Shown here in pieces: positions 44,607 to 55,137 of a stretch of 64,000 bases of DNA. The DNA is taken from the NCBI GenBank assembly GCA_010909165.1, contig MU008209.1, positions 62,001 through 126,000 of the forward strand, in the 5' to 3' direction. The stretch comes from Anthoceros angustus. Its lineage: Eukaryota > Streptophyta > Anthocerotopsida > Anthocerotales > Anthocerotaceae. The position numbers and the translations under genes are program-made. The notes under the pieces were generated by a model that made no database searches, was not told the DNA's origin, and saw only the letters and a program-made list of their open reading frames with translations. Each line of letters opens with the position of its first letter. Position 1 is the stretch's first letter.

Positions 44607-45009
44607 CAGGGTGTCATTTTGACTCCGTTCCAAGCTCGGTCCCGGCATGTGTTAAAAAAAACATGGGACCGGAGGTTTTTCAGGAGTCCGGTCCCCACCC
44701 TCGGTCCCCTATTACCTTCGGGGACCGAGGGTTCATAAAAGGTCCGGTTTAAAATTAGTAAATTACTTAATTTTATATCAAGGATTTATATTTACTTATT
44801 TACTATGGACACATGGACCCATCTTAACATGGATGCAGTCTGCCGACTGGGCAGTCTGCAGTCTTTTATATTATTATTTATAAATTATTTATTATATTTA
44901 GTGACCAAGGGTCGCAAAAAGGCACGGTCCCTCCTCGGTCCGGGACCGAGCGTAGCCAGGCTAGGCGGTCCTGGGGACTGAGATAATGCTCGGTCAAAAT
45001 GACACCCTA
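44607..45009. mobile_element. hAT-type MITE, 403 bp
   Basis: The left end CAGGGTGTCATTTTGAC (44607) and right end GTCAAAATGACACCCTA (to 45009) are 17-bp terminal inverted repeats with one mismatch at the last base. Flanking 8-bp direct repeats CTCACTAC at 44599-44606 and 45010-45017 are a perfect target-site duplication. An 8-bp duplication and a CAGGG-type terminus indicate the hAT superfamily. There is no transposase. The interior contains inverted GGTCCC/GGGACC words and an AT-rich centre. Confidence 0.9.
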
Positions 45010-45104
45010 CTCACTACCCACTACTTACTTTCAATCAAGATTGAACCAAAATGAACCAAACTACATCAAAATAATAATAGGGACCTTACCTTTTGCGTCA
45101 CAAC

Positions 45105-45420
45105 CTAGCCCAGATGTCGAGATCTGGCAATAGGTTCAACCACTGCGTGAATTCGAGCAAATACCTCCTGATCACGACCGCGCGAGTTTGAGAATTCAAG
45201 ACCTATGCTTCTGTCGGTAGAGCACCAACCCAACGCCTTGCGTCTTCTTTGAGGGAGTTGGGGTCGATGACGGGAAGCTGCCGATATGCCCAAGCATCCA
45301 CCCACATCTGTCGTATGGTTGCCTCCATTTGGACAAGAAATTGGCGCTGCTCGTCGCCACCGTCGGGTCCTACAGTCATCGCCGACGCGCCTTCCACACA
45401 CCCACACCTGCAAGGCCACC
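45105..45420 (-). other. Unrecognised ORF, possibly element-derived
   Basis: The minus-strand frame 45397-45203 reads MTVGPDGGDEQRQFLVQMEA, then TIRQMWVDAWAYRQLPVIDP and SLKEDARRWVGALPTEA. A neighbouring frame continues LEFSNSRGRDQEVFARIH. It looks protein-like (helical, Trp-containing) but no family is recognised. Confidence 0.3.
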
Positions 45421-46158
45421 AAATAGAGCTGTTAGCATACGAAACAACAGCACGTGAATGACGCCTAAACTAGTATATACATTTATGAAAAGGGAGGGTG
45501 CCGACCCGGCTATGCTTTGAAGGCGGATCGTGTGCCGCGCAACCGCTTCCATGCTTCTTACGGTGAGACATGCGGTAATGATGTTGCATATGTTTGAGTG
45601 AAGCTGCTTCCCCGGCTGCACTTATATGACAGCAACACATACATGCCTCAAGAAGGCAAACCAAGGGGGAAGCCTTCTTGTTGCAAACTTGCATAGGGAG
45701 CAGGGGCTTCTCATTCAACAAGAGCAGCAACCTTGGAAAGAGGCTGTCCCTTTTTGAGCACCAAGACTTTCAAATGGATGCGTGGTCCGCAGTCGAGCGG
45801 GAACAGAGAGCTATGGAGACTCCGGCCTGCTGGCTGGTGCTGGTTTCCACTGTGCCTAGCTATTTGATCCAAGTACGCCTGTGCAAGCAAACAGCAGCAA
45901 AAAGGCCAGGACAGATATTCGTTCGCAGATTCTACAAGCCAGAACAAGAGATGCTGCCAGAGGGGCAGCTTATTTGCACTTCGGCGGCTGGTCTCCTCTT
46001 CATCGCAACGTAGTCGCACAAAGGAAGCTACCCTAGGTGACACAAGCTGCGACGCCTGGTGAGAAGATGACTCAGATTGCTGAGCAGTCTCATCGATTTT
46101 TTCAAGCCATGACTCCACGTCCCATGGTTGAGAGACGTTTTCCATATCCCCTGTCAAA
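45421..46158. other. No recognised gene
   Basis: ORFs on both strands overlap here (45678-46013 plus, 45711-46157 minus) without recognised motifs. It directly precedes the duplicated GRDP segment and may be its diverged 5' flank. Confidence 0.4.
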
Positions 46159-46410
46159 ACATGTTTTTGCTCGTCTTCCAGATAGAAGAGGGGTCTGAAG
46201 GAGGTTGTACAGACCGCCGTCTTTGTTCGTGTGATTTGGTGGACTCATCGTTTCGGACACAACCCCTTGCGTGAAGTATGACTGAAAAATTGAGAGACTC
46301 TTTCGAGAAATCCTTCGTCTGGCCATGGACGTCCCGACCGTTGGGCTTCAGGTGTCTCGTGCTCACATGACGGACGCAAGGTTTCTGGTAGTCTCCTGCA
46401 TCTGGCTCGT

Positions 46411-47090
46411 GTGAAACAATCCAGCCAGGCAGGCGAGGTGTTTCTGATGCCCACCTACGACATCGATCTCTTCTGGCACGCACATCAGCTGAGTCCCGTG
46501 GCATATCAGGCTGACACGACGGAGCTTTTGGGAAGAATCTTCAACAACGATGACACTGACGAAACCAGACCCAAAAGTCGTCGAACTGTGTCGATTCCAG
46601 CCAGGTAGTTAGGACTTGGAAATCTTGCAGGAGTTTTGTGTCCACTCTCGGGAGTTGTGCTGCCCATGACCATGAACCAGGTCCAAAATCTAAAACGGCA
46701 CATGAAAAGCACAGAAATGACAAAGAGTAGGGAACCATTAGCATGGCGAGGAGACACCATGTGGGCTGGTTTTCGGGCTTCTCAAGAAGGACGGCATGCT
46801 CAGCAAGCTCACGGCCTCCAAGCAAATTGGCGCACTGTCTATCTCGTGGAAGGAGCTGCTGGCTTCTCCAACCTTATCATTTGACAAGAGTTTTCCACTT
46901 TTGTCACCTAGACCAGGCGGAGGAGACTTGAAACCTGCTGCTCAGCGTCTTTCAGTCTCTGTGACTCCACCGACGAAAGGGCCATACCATCTTCGAACGG
47001 AAGCTCTGAGGCATGCCACGGATGATGATGGGCTTACTGTCATTTCCGGCCATCCATCATCAGGAATTCCTCAAAAGGGTAGATGGATCC
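46411..47090 (+). pseudogene. GRDP (DUF1399) gene fragment, copy 1
   Basis: The frame 46411-46608 carries PTYDIDLFWHAHQLSPVAYQ followed by LLGRIFNNDDTD, matching the DUF1399 signature of glycine-rich domain-containing proteins (IDLxWHxHQLxPxxY...HDDTDSD). The sequence then jumps, by the 1.45-kb deletion, to a block ending in a frame with KLTASKQIGALSISWKELLA, PTLSFDKSFPLLS and LSVSVTPPTKGPYHLRTEAL, which I match tentatively to the beta-rich domain of the same proteins. Similarity stops at about 47,090, where the minus-strand PPR sequence begins. GRDP proteins are linked to development and stress responses in Arabidopsis. This copy is a chimaeric remnant. Confidence 0.65.
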
Positions 47091-49074
47091 TGTTGTGCAA
47101 TATGCTCATTCCTTTCTCCCACCAGAAATCTATGTACCTGCTTTTTCACCTCCATAGTCGCCACAGCAGGTTTCTTGCTGGCTCCTGCTACCATTCTTTG
47201 TGTTTCAATCCTGTCTACAACGGTCCACATACCTGCATCTGCATAGGCGTTAGCCATGAGCACATATGCTGACGCCCGCTGAGGGTCCAGCCTAGCAATG
47301 CTTTCAAAACACCACATCGCCCTCTCTATATCCCCGTGACTTTTGCAGGCATTCAACAAAGACCTTAAGCCCACAACATTACTTTGGCCTTCACATGACA
47401 ACAGCATCTTCTCAGCCTCATTTAAATGGCCCGCACGCCCAAGAAGGTCAATCATGCAATTGTAATGCTCAATAGTAGGCTCGATGCCATGCTGTTCAGC
47501 CATGGAATCGAAGTGCTTGCGACCCTCCTGGACCAGTCCCTCATGACTGCATGCTGCTAGAAGACAAATAAAAGTAGCACCATCAGGCTGAATGCCATCA
47601 ACTAACATCTCCTCAAAACAAGCTAGTGCATTCTGACCATCGTCACAAGTACCATACCCAGTTATCAGGGCATTCCATGTGACCACATCCTTGGTGTTGA
47701 AGCTGTCAAAAACCTGGCGTGCATCTTCTAGTTCGCCACATTTTGTATACATGTCCACAAGGCAGTCACCCAACACTACGTCATCTAGCAGTCCTCTCTC
47801 AACAATCTGTGAGTGCACTGCTTGCCCTTCTGTAAGGCACCAGTGCTTGCACAGGCCTTCAGAAGGCAAGAAAAGTAATGGTCAGCCAAAATCAGGCCCT
47901 CCTTCTCCATTTGCCCATACAGACCAAGCGCCTCATGTCCAAGACCTTGCTGGGCATACCCAGCAATCAATGCCGTCCAAGTCACCACATTCTTAGTCGC
48001 CATGCTGTAGAATACCTGGCGTGCATCTTCCAGTTCACCACATCTTACATACCCAGCAATCAAAGCATTCCATGTCACCACATCCTTTGTGTTCATGCTG
48101 TCAAAAACATCGCATGCATCTTTCAGTTCGCCACATTTTGCATACATGTCCACCAGGAAGGTACCAACGAACAAATTGAGAGGAATGCCACTGTGCGATA
48201 CATCAAAGTGCACCTTTCTGCCAGACTCCAAGTCAGCGGCAAATGCACAAGCTTGAAGGGCTGCTATGAAGACGTGAGCATCCGCTCACTCCTGACCTAC
48301 GCATCTCATGGTACAGTTGTATGGCCTCACCAGGCTTCCCATGCTTGGAGTATGCAGAGATGATGGAAAACCACATGAAGGCATCTGGTTTGCCCACCCT
48401 GGTGAACACATCCATGGCCTCCTCTAGTCTACCTCCACGTGCATACATGCGCAAGATATGGTTCCCAAGTATGCATCCGACTCGTACCCGAGGTTAATAG
48501 TGAGGTCATGAACTCGTCGCCCTAAAACAAGATCCTTCTTAGCTGTACACAGTTCCAGCAGAGTGTAAACCAGAGACCGAGAAATAGCAGAGTCTGTCAG
48601 AGAATCCAGGGCTCCAACGGCCTCGAAAGCTTCCCATGCTGACATAACGTGCTCACGGTTACAGCAGTGACGACGCCCATTTCCGATTCTTCACGACTGC
48701 CAGGTTCAGGCTCATCCGGAGACCTGGACTCGGAGGAAGAGGTACCATGACCCATCAGCATATCCAAGAACGAGCTGCTCATCAACCCAACCTGGCTTAA
48801 ACCTGTTTACCCACAGCACCTCGGACCCGCCATCGCTGGATACCCGTCTCCACCCACGTATTTCTCGCAAATGGAAATGCTCGGCTCCTTACACTGCTGC
48901 ACCTGGAGGCTTGCTTGTTTGCCGGGAGATGAGCCCCTGAGGTGAGGTGAGCGGAGCTCCTCGTACAACCCCTGTCCACACACCAATTTGTTGGGTCCAC
49001 AGGAGTCCCCGCCGTCGCATCGCCTGATCAGCCTGAGCGAGAACTGACACGCCGCAAGGCAATTGCAAGTGCAA
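47090..49074 (-). pseudogene. DYW:KP-type PPR gene, truncated copy 1
   Basis: On the minus strand, from about 49,074: GLLWTQQIGVWTG near the start (compare PLWTQQIGVYTG in the 13-kb gene), ARGGRLEEAMDVFTRVGKPD, SMNTKDVVTWNALIAGYVRC, LIAGYAQQGLGHEALGLYGQ, LLGRAGHLNEAEKMLLSCEG, then KKPAVATMEVKKQVHRFLVG. It therefore keeps the KPAxA motif but ends within a few codons at about 47,090, where it is joined tail to tail to the GRDP fragment. The whole HxE/CxxC deaminase region and terminal GRP are missing. Several frame changes interrupt the array. Fewer repeat units are present than in the 13-kb gene. Confidence 0.85.
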
Positions 49075-49196
49075 ATGGCGAACAGAATGGAGATTGCGGA
49101 GTGGCTTTCGAGCTACCTTGAGAATGAACTATCTTAGTGGCTTTCGAGCTACGTTGAAAATGAACTATCTTACCTTTCTATAACCATGGATTACTG

Positions 49197-49520
49197 CAGT
49201 GGTATGTCTAGGTGCGTAGGGTGGATAGGTTTCGGGTTCATACCTCACAATCCCCCCTTATCATTTTAAGGGTCCCCACCACACTCGGATATGCTAGAGC
49301 CGTCAGATCCGGACGGGGTTGGGACTTGACGGACCTGTTACCGCTAGGGCTGAACGGAACCAGGATCGGACGGAGCCGTTGGGACGGAACAGGCTCCTTA
49401 GGACCGAATGGGACCAACCATGGATTATTCCAGTGGTTTGTCTAGGTGCGTAGGGTGGATAGGTTTTGGGTTCATACCTCACAATCCCCTCTTATCATTT
49501 TAAGGGTCCCCACCACACTA
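49197..49520. repeat. Direct repeat with GTAGGGTGGATAGG
   Basis: A block of about 90 bp (CAGTGGT...TCTAGGTGCGTAGGGTGGAT, then TTATCATTTTAAGGGTCC and CCACCACACT) occurs at about 49,197-49,285 and again at 49,432-49,520, separated by a GGGACGGAAC-rich stretch. The arrangement is repeated in copy 2. Confidence 0.85.
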
Positions 49521-49671
49521 GATATGAATTATTCATTAAGGATTAAAATTATTCGTTAAGAATTCAAATTATCCATTAAGAAATACCTGGACCTCGCCAT
49601 CCTAAATCCGCACCAATCAAGGTATGGCTTCGAACCTAAGAAACAATGTCTTTTCTAACCGTTGTTTTGAA

Positions 49672-49845
49672 AGCGTTGTTTTGGAGCGTTGTTTTGGAGC
49701 GTTGTTTTGGAGCGTTGTTTTGGAGCGTTGTTTTGGAGCGTTATTTTGGAGCGTTGTTTTGGAGCGTTGTTTTGGAGCGTTGTTTTGGAGCGTTGTTTTG
49801 GAGCGTTGTTTTGGAGCGTTGTTTTGGAGCGTTGTTTTGGAGTGC
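49672..49845. repeat. 13-bp minisatellite, about 13-14 copies
   Basis: The unit is GCGTTGTTTTGGA, nearly invariant, with one GCGTTATTTTGGA variant. ORFs on both strands across it are by-products of a repeat without stops. The matching array in copy 2 (about 60,550-60,590) has only about three units. Confidence 0.95.
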
Positions 49846-50440
49846 CAAATGCAGTAGTGAAACCGGCCGTCGTGTTCGGATGCAAAATGTAGTAGTGAAA
49901 CCGGCCGTCGTGTTCGGATGCAAAATGTAATAGTAAAAGCGGCCACTGTTTTGGGGTGCAAAATGTAGTAGTGAAAGCGGCCGTTGTTTTCGGGTGCAAA
50001 ATGTAGTAGTGAAAGCGGCTGTTGTTTTCGGGTGCAAAATGTAGTAGTGAAAGCGGGAGTTGTTTTCGAGTGCAAAATGTAGTAGTGAAAGGGGCCGCTG
50101 TTTTGGGGTGCAAAAGGTAGTACTGAAAGCGGCCGCTATTTTCGGGTGCAAAAGGTAGCAGTGAAAGCGGCCATTGTTTTCAGGTGCAAAATGTAGTAGT
50201 GAAAGCGGCTGTTATTTTCATGTGCAAAATGTAGTAGTGAAAGCGGCCGCAGTTTTGGGGTGCAAAAGGTAGTAGTAAAAGTGGCCGTTGTTTTCGGGTG
50301 CAAAAGGTAGTAGTAAAAGTGGCCGTTGTTTTCGGGTGCAAAAGGTAGTAGTGAAAGCGGCCGTTTGTTTTGGGGTGCAAAATGTAGTAGTGAAAGCGGT
50401 CGTTGTTTTCGGATGCAAAATGTAGTAGTGAAGCGGTGCG
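49846..50440. repeat. 38-bp minisatellite, about 16 copies
   Basis: The unit contains TGCAAAATGTAGTAGTGAAA followed by GCGGCCGTTGTTTTCGGG. Copies differ by point changes (for example AAAGGTAGTAGTAAAAGTGG in two adjacent units). Because 38 is not a multiple of three, all frames cycle; ORFs of 80-150 codons on the minus strand are artefacts. Copy 2 has about seven units. Confidence 0.95.
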
Positions 50441-50559
50441 GAGGAAGCCGCAACGCTTGCCTTGTACATAGAGTTCTCCTTGAGCTCGGATCCATGCGCC
50501 TTCAGTCCTCACTATCCGCACTTTGTTATTTTCAATTCCATTCCCACCTAGTGAGTAGG

Positions 50560-52050
50560 CGATCAGAAGGACCATTACTTGGATGTCGCCCAAGTCGGAA
50601 ATTTGAGCCCATTATCCATAGTCCACCCCGTGGATCGCGATTCGTGCATCCCGAATCAGGCCTGCTCCACCCATTTGGAGAGGGTGTCCGGCGCCGAATG
50701 AGTAGAGAGTAATGGCTCCTTTGGGGATACCTCGAGATGAGGATTTCATTGGAGGTGCTTTGGCCCTGACGAGACGCATCACGCCGACGCTCTCAAACCA
50801 CATAGCTTTGGCGAGGGGTGGAGAGGGTATCCTCGCGATCTATCGACTATCACGCACTCGGCGGCGTGAGGCGGTATCCCTCATGACGGCTAATGTGAGA
50901 GGGCTTATAGTGTTCCCTTGGGGATGCCCGAGATATGAGGATCTCCTCCGAGGTATTTTGGCCTTTGAGGGCGCATCTTGCCTCCTCGAACGGTTTCAAG
51001 CTATTTGATCTTGAGCGATGAGTGTAGAAGGGTCAGTGTATGATTTTAGAAATGAGGCCAATTTTGCGCCTCAATGCGTTTTGAGACATAGTGTAGACAA
51101 AACCGCCTTGTGTGCTCGGCGGTGTGTTGAGAACCGGGGCAAGGGGTGATGTTGCCATCGAGGCACCGCCACTCCGTGTGACTCTTATTTGTATGGTGGA
51201 CGGAGGTTGAAGAGGTCTATGTCGTTGTGAGTCGCTACCGCGATCAGGCTGGAGAATACCTTCATGAATACTAGGAGCAGCGTGATAAGGCACCACCTCT
51301 GAGGTTTGATGAGGGAGCGCCGTGGCCTGGGGCTAGGCGGACGAATCCCACTTTGTATGTCGGGAATATGCGACATGAGGTTATTTGGTAGGAGAATACG
51401 AGACGTAGCCATTGTGTCAAGCTTGGGGGGCAAAGTTTTAGGACTTCATAGGAGAGCTGCTCGTACCCCGGTCCTCGTTCCCCTCGTGACAGCGAATGTG
51501 AGAGGGCTTATAGTGTTCACTTGGTGGATGCCACGAGATATGAGGATCTCCTCCGAGGTGTTTTGGCCTTTGAGAGGCATCTTCCTCCTCGATCGGTTTC
51601 AAGCTATCTCGATCTTGAGAGATGAGTGTAGAGGAGTCAAGTGTATGATTTTGGAAATGAGGCCAATTTCCACATCCGAATGCGTTCTTGAGATGCGTAA
51701 AGTGGATAAAAACCGCCTTGTATGCTTAAGCGGGCGTGTTCGAGAACCAAGACAAGGGTGATGTTGCCATCGAGGCACCTGCCACTCGGGTGTGACTCTT
51801 ATTTGTATGGTGGATCGGAGGTTGAAGCGCCTAGATCGTTGTGAGTCGCTCCGCGATCAGCCGAGAAGACCTTCATGAATACCGGAGCGCGTGATAGGGC
51901 GCCAACTCGAGGTCGATGATGGGCCGTGGTCAGGAAGACGATTCCCACTTTGAGATGCTCGGGAAGATCACGGCATGAGGTTATTTGGTAGGAGAATACG
52001 TAGGACGAGCCATTGTGCCAAGCTTGGGGGCAAAGTTTTAGGACTTCATA
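50560..52050. repeat. Repeat family with period of about 600 bp
   Basis: The blocks GTGTATGATTTTAGAAATG, AAAACCGCCTTGT, CTTATTTGTATGGTGGA and TAGTGTTC-CTTGG-GATGCC recur at about 51,035 and 51,640 and again in copy 2 (61,438; 62,015). A shorter block with GATATGAGGATCTCCTCCG appears at 50,930, 51,537, 61,340 and 61,908. No coding frame is preserved. It looks like an old tandem repeat or nested element. Confidence 0.8.
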
Positions 52051-53711
52051 AGAGAGCGCTTCGGGTCCTAGTAGTTTCCCATCCCCTTCGGATACATGTG
52101 GAGATCTCTTTAAGAGTTGGTGAAATTTGGTTCTAAGGGCCCTTCACGGCTCCAGGAGATCTTGTAGTATTGTCTCGGTACTGCAACGCATACAGGGGTG
52201 AAACCACGGGAAGGGGTGAGCTCCTTCTCGGTCGGTGTCTTGTCCTTGACATTGCGCCACCCAATATTCGGCAAGAGTGGCCATGTCCGCCTCTAGTTCG
52301 GGGGCCGTTTCGGCGGCCGGCCTAGAGAGCCATTTGTGGAACCTGCCACGGTCTTGCTAGTATCTCTCGTTTATCTGGATCAGGGACTCCGTTTGAAGGG
52401 AGCGAGTTCGGATCTCAAGGCCCCCACGGAGGTTACCTTGAGGCATTGAGAGGGGCCAATGTTTGACTGCTCAAGTATCTCGTGCTAGGGTCATTGAGTA
52501 GAGGCGGACCTTGAGCTCGAGGAGCTCCATGGTGGTGTAGTCACCGAGTTCCTTTGCAAGCGTCTCCATAAAGTATTTGATCATCGAAGGAGGCTTGTGA
52601 CTTGTTTTAAAGCCGAACATTGTTCGGTCAGTCCTGCGTGAGGCGATAGGGAGAAGGTGAACCTTTCTGCTCGTTTCACTAGTGGCTCTAGTGCCAACTG
52701 CCCCAATGCGGGCTCGAGGGGAGTGTGAGGGCGTCGGTAACGGGACACATAGAGTACCCTCTTCTTTTGTTGAGTGTGTCGAGTGGTCCATTTCTCTTTT
52801 TGAGACGGGCGGGGAAAGCCTCGGTCATGGGAGGGGGTTGGCGAGGTGGTCATTGGTCCAAAGGGGGCTCAAGGTCCTAGGCCTTGAGGCCTCGTGGCTA
52901 TATACAATAGGTGCATGACCAGGGTCCTCACAGGGCCTCATGTAGTCGGTGCCCCACCAGAGGGGGAGCGTGTTGCCTTCGTTATCTATCCTTTCCCATA
53001 TTGCTCTTATCTCGGAGAGGAGGCGGGGCGGGGATCGGGGCGATCGGGAGGCTCTTGGTCCCAAGGACTCGAACTTGCCTCTCCTTCCCGTACATTTCGA
53101 TTGGTTATATGTGCAACTCTCAAAGGGTTCTTGTCTCGGCTGGTCGAGAGTCCAAGGGGTTTCGGGTCTTGGTTGTGGGACCTTGAGTCTTGACCCCTTT
53201 CTCTCTTCCTTCAACTTTCATCATCTATGCTTTTTGGGGCGGTTCGTCCTTCCTCCGAGTGTGGAGTCATGTTCTGGTCTTGCATGGGGGGCAAGCTGCA
53301 TTCTTACTCCCTGTCTGAGCACATTTCTCGATTGTTCTAGTGTCTCGTATGTTTTAATAGGAGATCCTTGTTCTCAGGAGTCACCCTAGATTGTTTGGGC
53401 CATCTTTTGTGGAGGAAGGGACTTCTCCCTTCACTCTTATCCCATGATGGTTCCATGTTAAGTAGTTCGGGAGACTTAGTGCGAAGCCTTGGCGCCATGT
53501 CCCGAAGAGTGTGCAAGCAGGCTAGGCTTGGAAGAGTGCACTTCTCTCTCCCGGGCGGGTAAACCCTGCGCAGCGTGAGTTAGCTCGTCCCCAAGCGAGA
53601 CCAGCAGCCAAGGGAGGCGCAGTAGACCAAGTGTATATCACTGCCGGGAATTGAGACTCCGACACAAAGTTGGATCAAGTCAACCGTTGTTGAGCGGCTA
53701 GGACATCGCGC
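52051..53711. other. Repeat-derived, possible gag-like remnant on minus strand
   Basis: On the minus strand 52791-52471 reads HKPPSMIKYFMETLAKELGD followed by YTTMELLELKVRLYSMTLAR, which looks protein-like and is conserved in copy 2 (62860-63114). No nucleocapsid zinc knuckle, protease or reverse transcriptase motif could be found. ORFs on the plus strand (52682-52918, 52894-53389) have no recognised domain. The end of the block (53,580-53,711) leads directly into rRNA-like sequence. Confidence 0.35.
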
Positions 53712-55137
53712 TAACCGACTGCTACGCGGTCTAATCGACTCATGTTGCCTATTGGTGGGTGAACAATCCAATACTTGGTGAATTCTTTCCAACACAATGA
53801 TAGGAAGAGTTGATAAAACTCTCGTATCATTGACTCTCGTGTTAATCATTAGAATAAAATTCGTACGTGTTTTCTAACGTCATAACGCTTTGTGGATTGG
53901 AATATGTCAATAGCTATACTCTCATTCCTATACTCTCACTAGTAGTCATTCCGAGAGAATAAAATACAGCATTACGGTTCTAACGTCATAACGTTAGTGG
54001 TTAGCATATCTCAACAAGCTGCGAAAGAAACGTGGCTCCATCAATGTGATGTAGTGACTTTGTCAAGGCCGAAATAAGAATGTGAAGTGCAAGCCTGCCT
54101 TGTTTGATTCAAGAGTCGAGGCGGAAGAAGGACTAGAAGGCCGTTGTACAATGCCATCCACTATGCCAAGCAAGTCAGAGTGTTGAGCATGGAACGCGAC
54201 GCTTGCTCCATATCTCAAACTTTGTGCCGTCAAAATAGTCTTTTCTTTGAATTCGGTAAAATTCATATAATTAATAATTGGTGTGGGTGGCATCGTCATG
54301 GGAGAGACGTCGATGCCATTGTTCGATGATCAAGCTATATAATATGATAATATAAAAGAAGTAAGTTATGGCCAGAGAGGCGTCTAATATAGTTATATAA
54401 AAAGCGATAAGCAAAATTATTATGAAAACAAAGATTAAAGTCAAATAGCCCAAGAACTATGCACGATCACTTGGGGCAAAGATCAGTAGGTGCTAAACGC
54501 GTGAGTAAAATTGATTGCACCAACTCGGAGGCGATGAAGATGATTCCAAAGATGATGACACTCAATTGGAATGTTCAACTCTTGAGCAGTAGCACTTGCT
54601 TGCTCATAAAGATAGCGCTGAGTGGCGATGTTGTCAAATAGTCATTCCAATGGATGGATCAAAAAGGACGTTGCTATAAACACTTGGCTGCCACAAGCCA
54701 GTTATCCCTGTGGTAATTTTTTGATACCTCTAGCTTCAAATTCCGAAACTAAAGGATCAATAGGCCATGCTTTCGTAGTTTGTATTCATACTGAAAATGA
54801 AAATCAAATGAGCTTTTACCCTTGTGTTCCACACGAGATTTTTATTCTCGTTGAGCTCAAAAGGATTTCTATCTTAGGACACCTTGTTGGTCCGATTTGG
54901 CTGGGGTGACACATGTGTTCGGCACATATGTTAAAAGATAACGCGCAAGAAGCACGCCTTAAGATCGGAAGGGTAAAGCCCCGCCTCCACCTCATGGAAT
55001 AAATAAAATAACGTTAAAAGTAGTGGTAAGGGCGGCCCCGCACCACCTCATGAAATAAATAAAATAACGTTACAAATAGTGGTATTTCACTTGCGCCTAC
55101 GGCTCCCTTATTCTACACCTCTTAAAGTCATTTCGCA
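53712..55137 (-). pseudogene. Rearranged 28S (25S) rRNA relic
   Basis: Antisense 28S sequence is recognisable from the conserved domain V/VI region. Pieces in order on the plus strand: 53,712-53,810 (GCCTATTGGTGGGTGAACAA, GATAGGAAGAG); an unrelated stretch to about 54,652; 54,653-54,883 (CACAAGCCAGTTATCCCTGT, CCTCTAGCTTCAAATTCCGA, ATCTTAGGACACC); 54,895-54,944 in the opposite, sense direction (TTTGGCTGGGG, TTAAAAGATAACGC); then antisense again at 54,976-55,027 and a duplicate at 55,034-55,137 (TAAAATAACGTTA, TATTTCACTT, ATTCTACACCTCTTAAAGTC). Against the conserved plant 25S that I know, most point changes are C-to-T or G-to-A. A 12-base insertion lies inside GAGCTC...ATCTTAGG. It is not a functional rRNA gene. 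Confidence 0.9.
53811..54652. other. Insertion of about 840 bp within the 28S relic
   Basis: It splits the rRNA sequence between GATAGGAAGAG and GGATCAAAAAG, the positions that flank the peptidyl-transferase loop. It is AT-rich. A direct repeat with AGAATAAAAT and TCTAACGTCATAACG recurs after about 105 bp (53,851 and 53,956). No long ORF, terminal inverted repeat or target-site duplication was found, and I could not identify group I intron core elements by eye. Confidence 0.6.

Noticed and set aside
49672-50440. Possible CRISPR-like array
   Set aside because: Units are contiguous with no unique spacers, and the context is a plant nuclear genome.
49617-50593. ORFs of 80-150 codons across the minisatellites, both strands
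   Set aside because: The 13-bp and 38-bp units are not multiples of three, so frames cycle through the same repeat. There is no protein-like conservation between copies.
54471-54641. Part of an organelle gene in the rRNA insertion
   Set aside because: Short ORFs on both strands look superficially organelle-like because of AT content, but no known organelle protein or rRNA block could be recognised.
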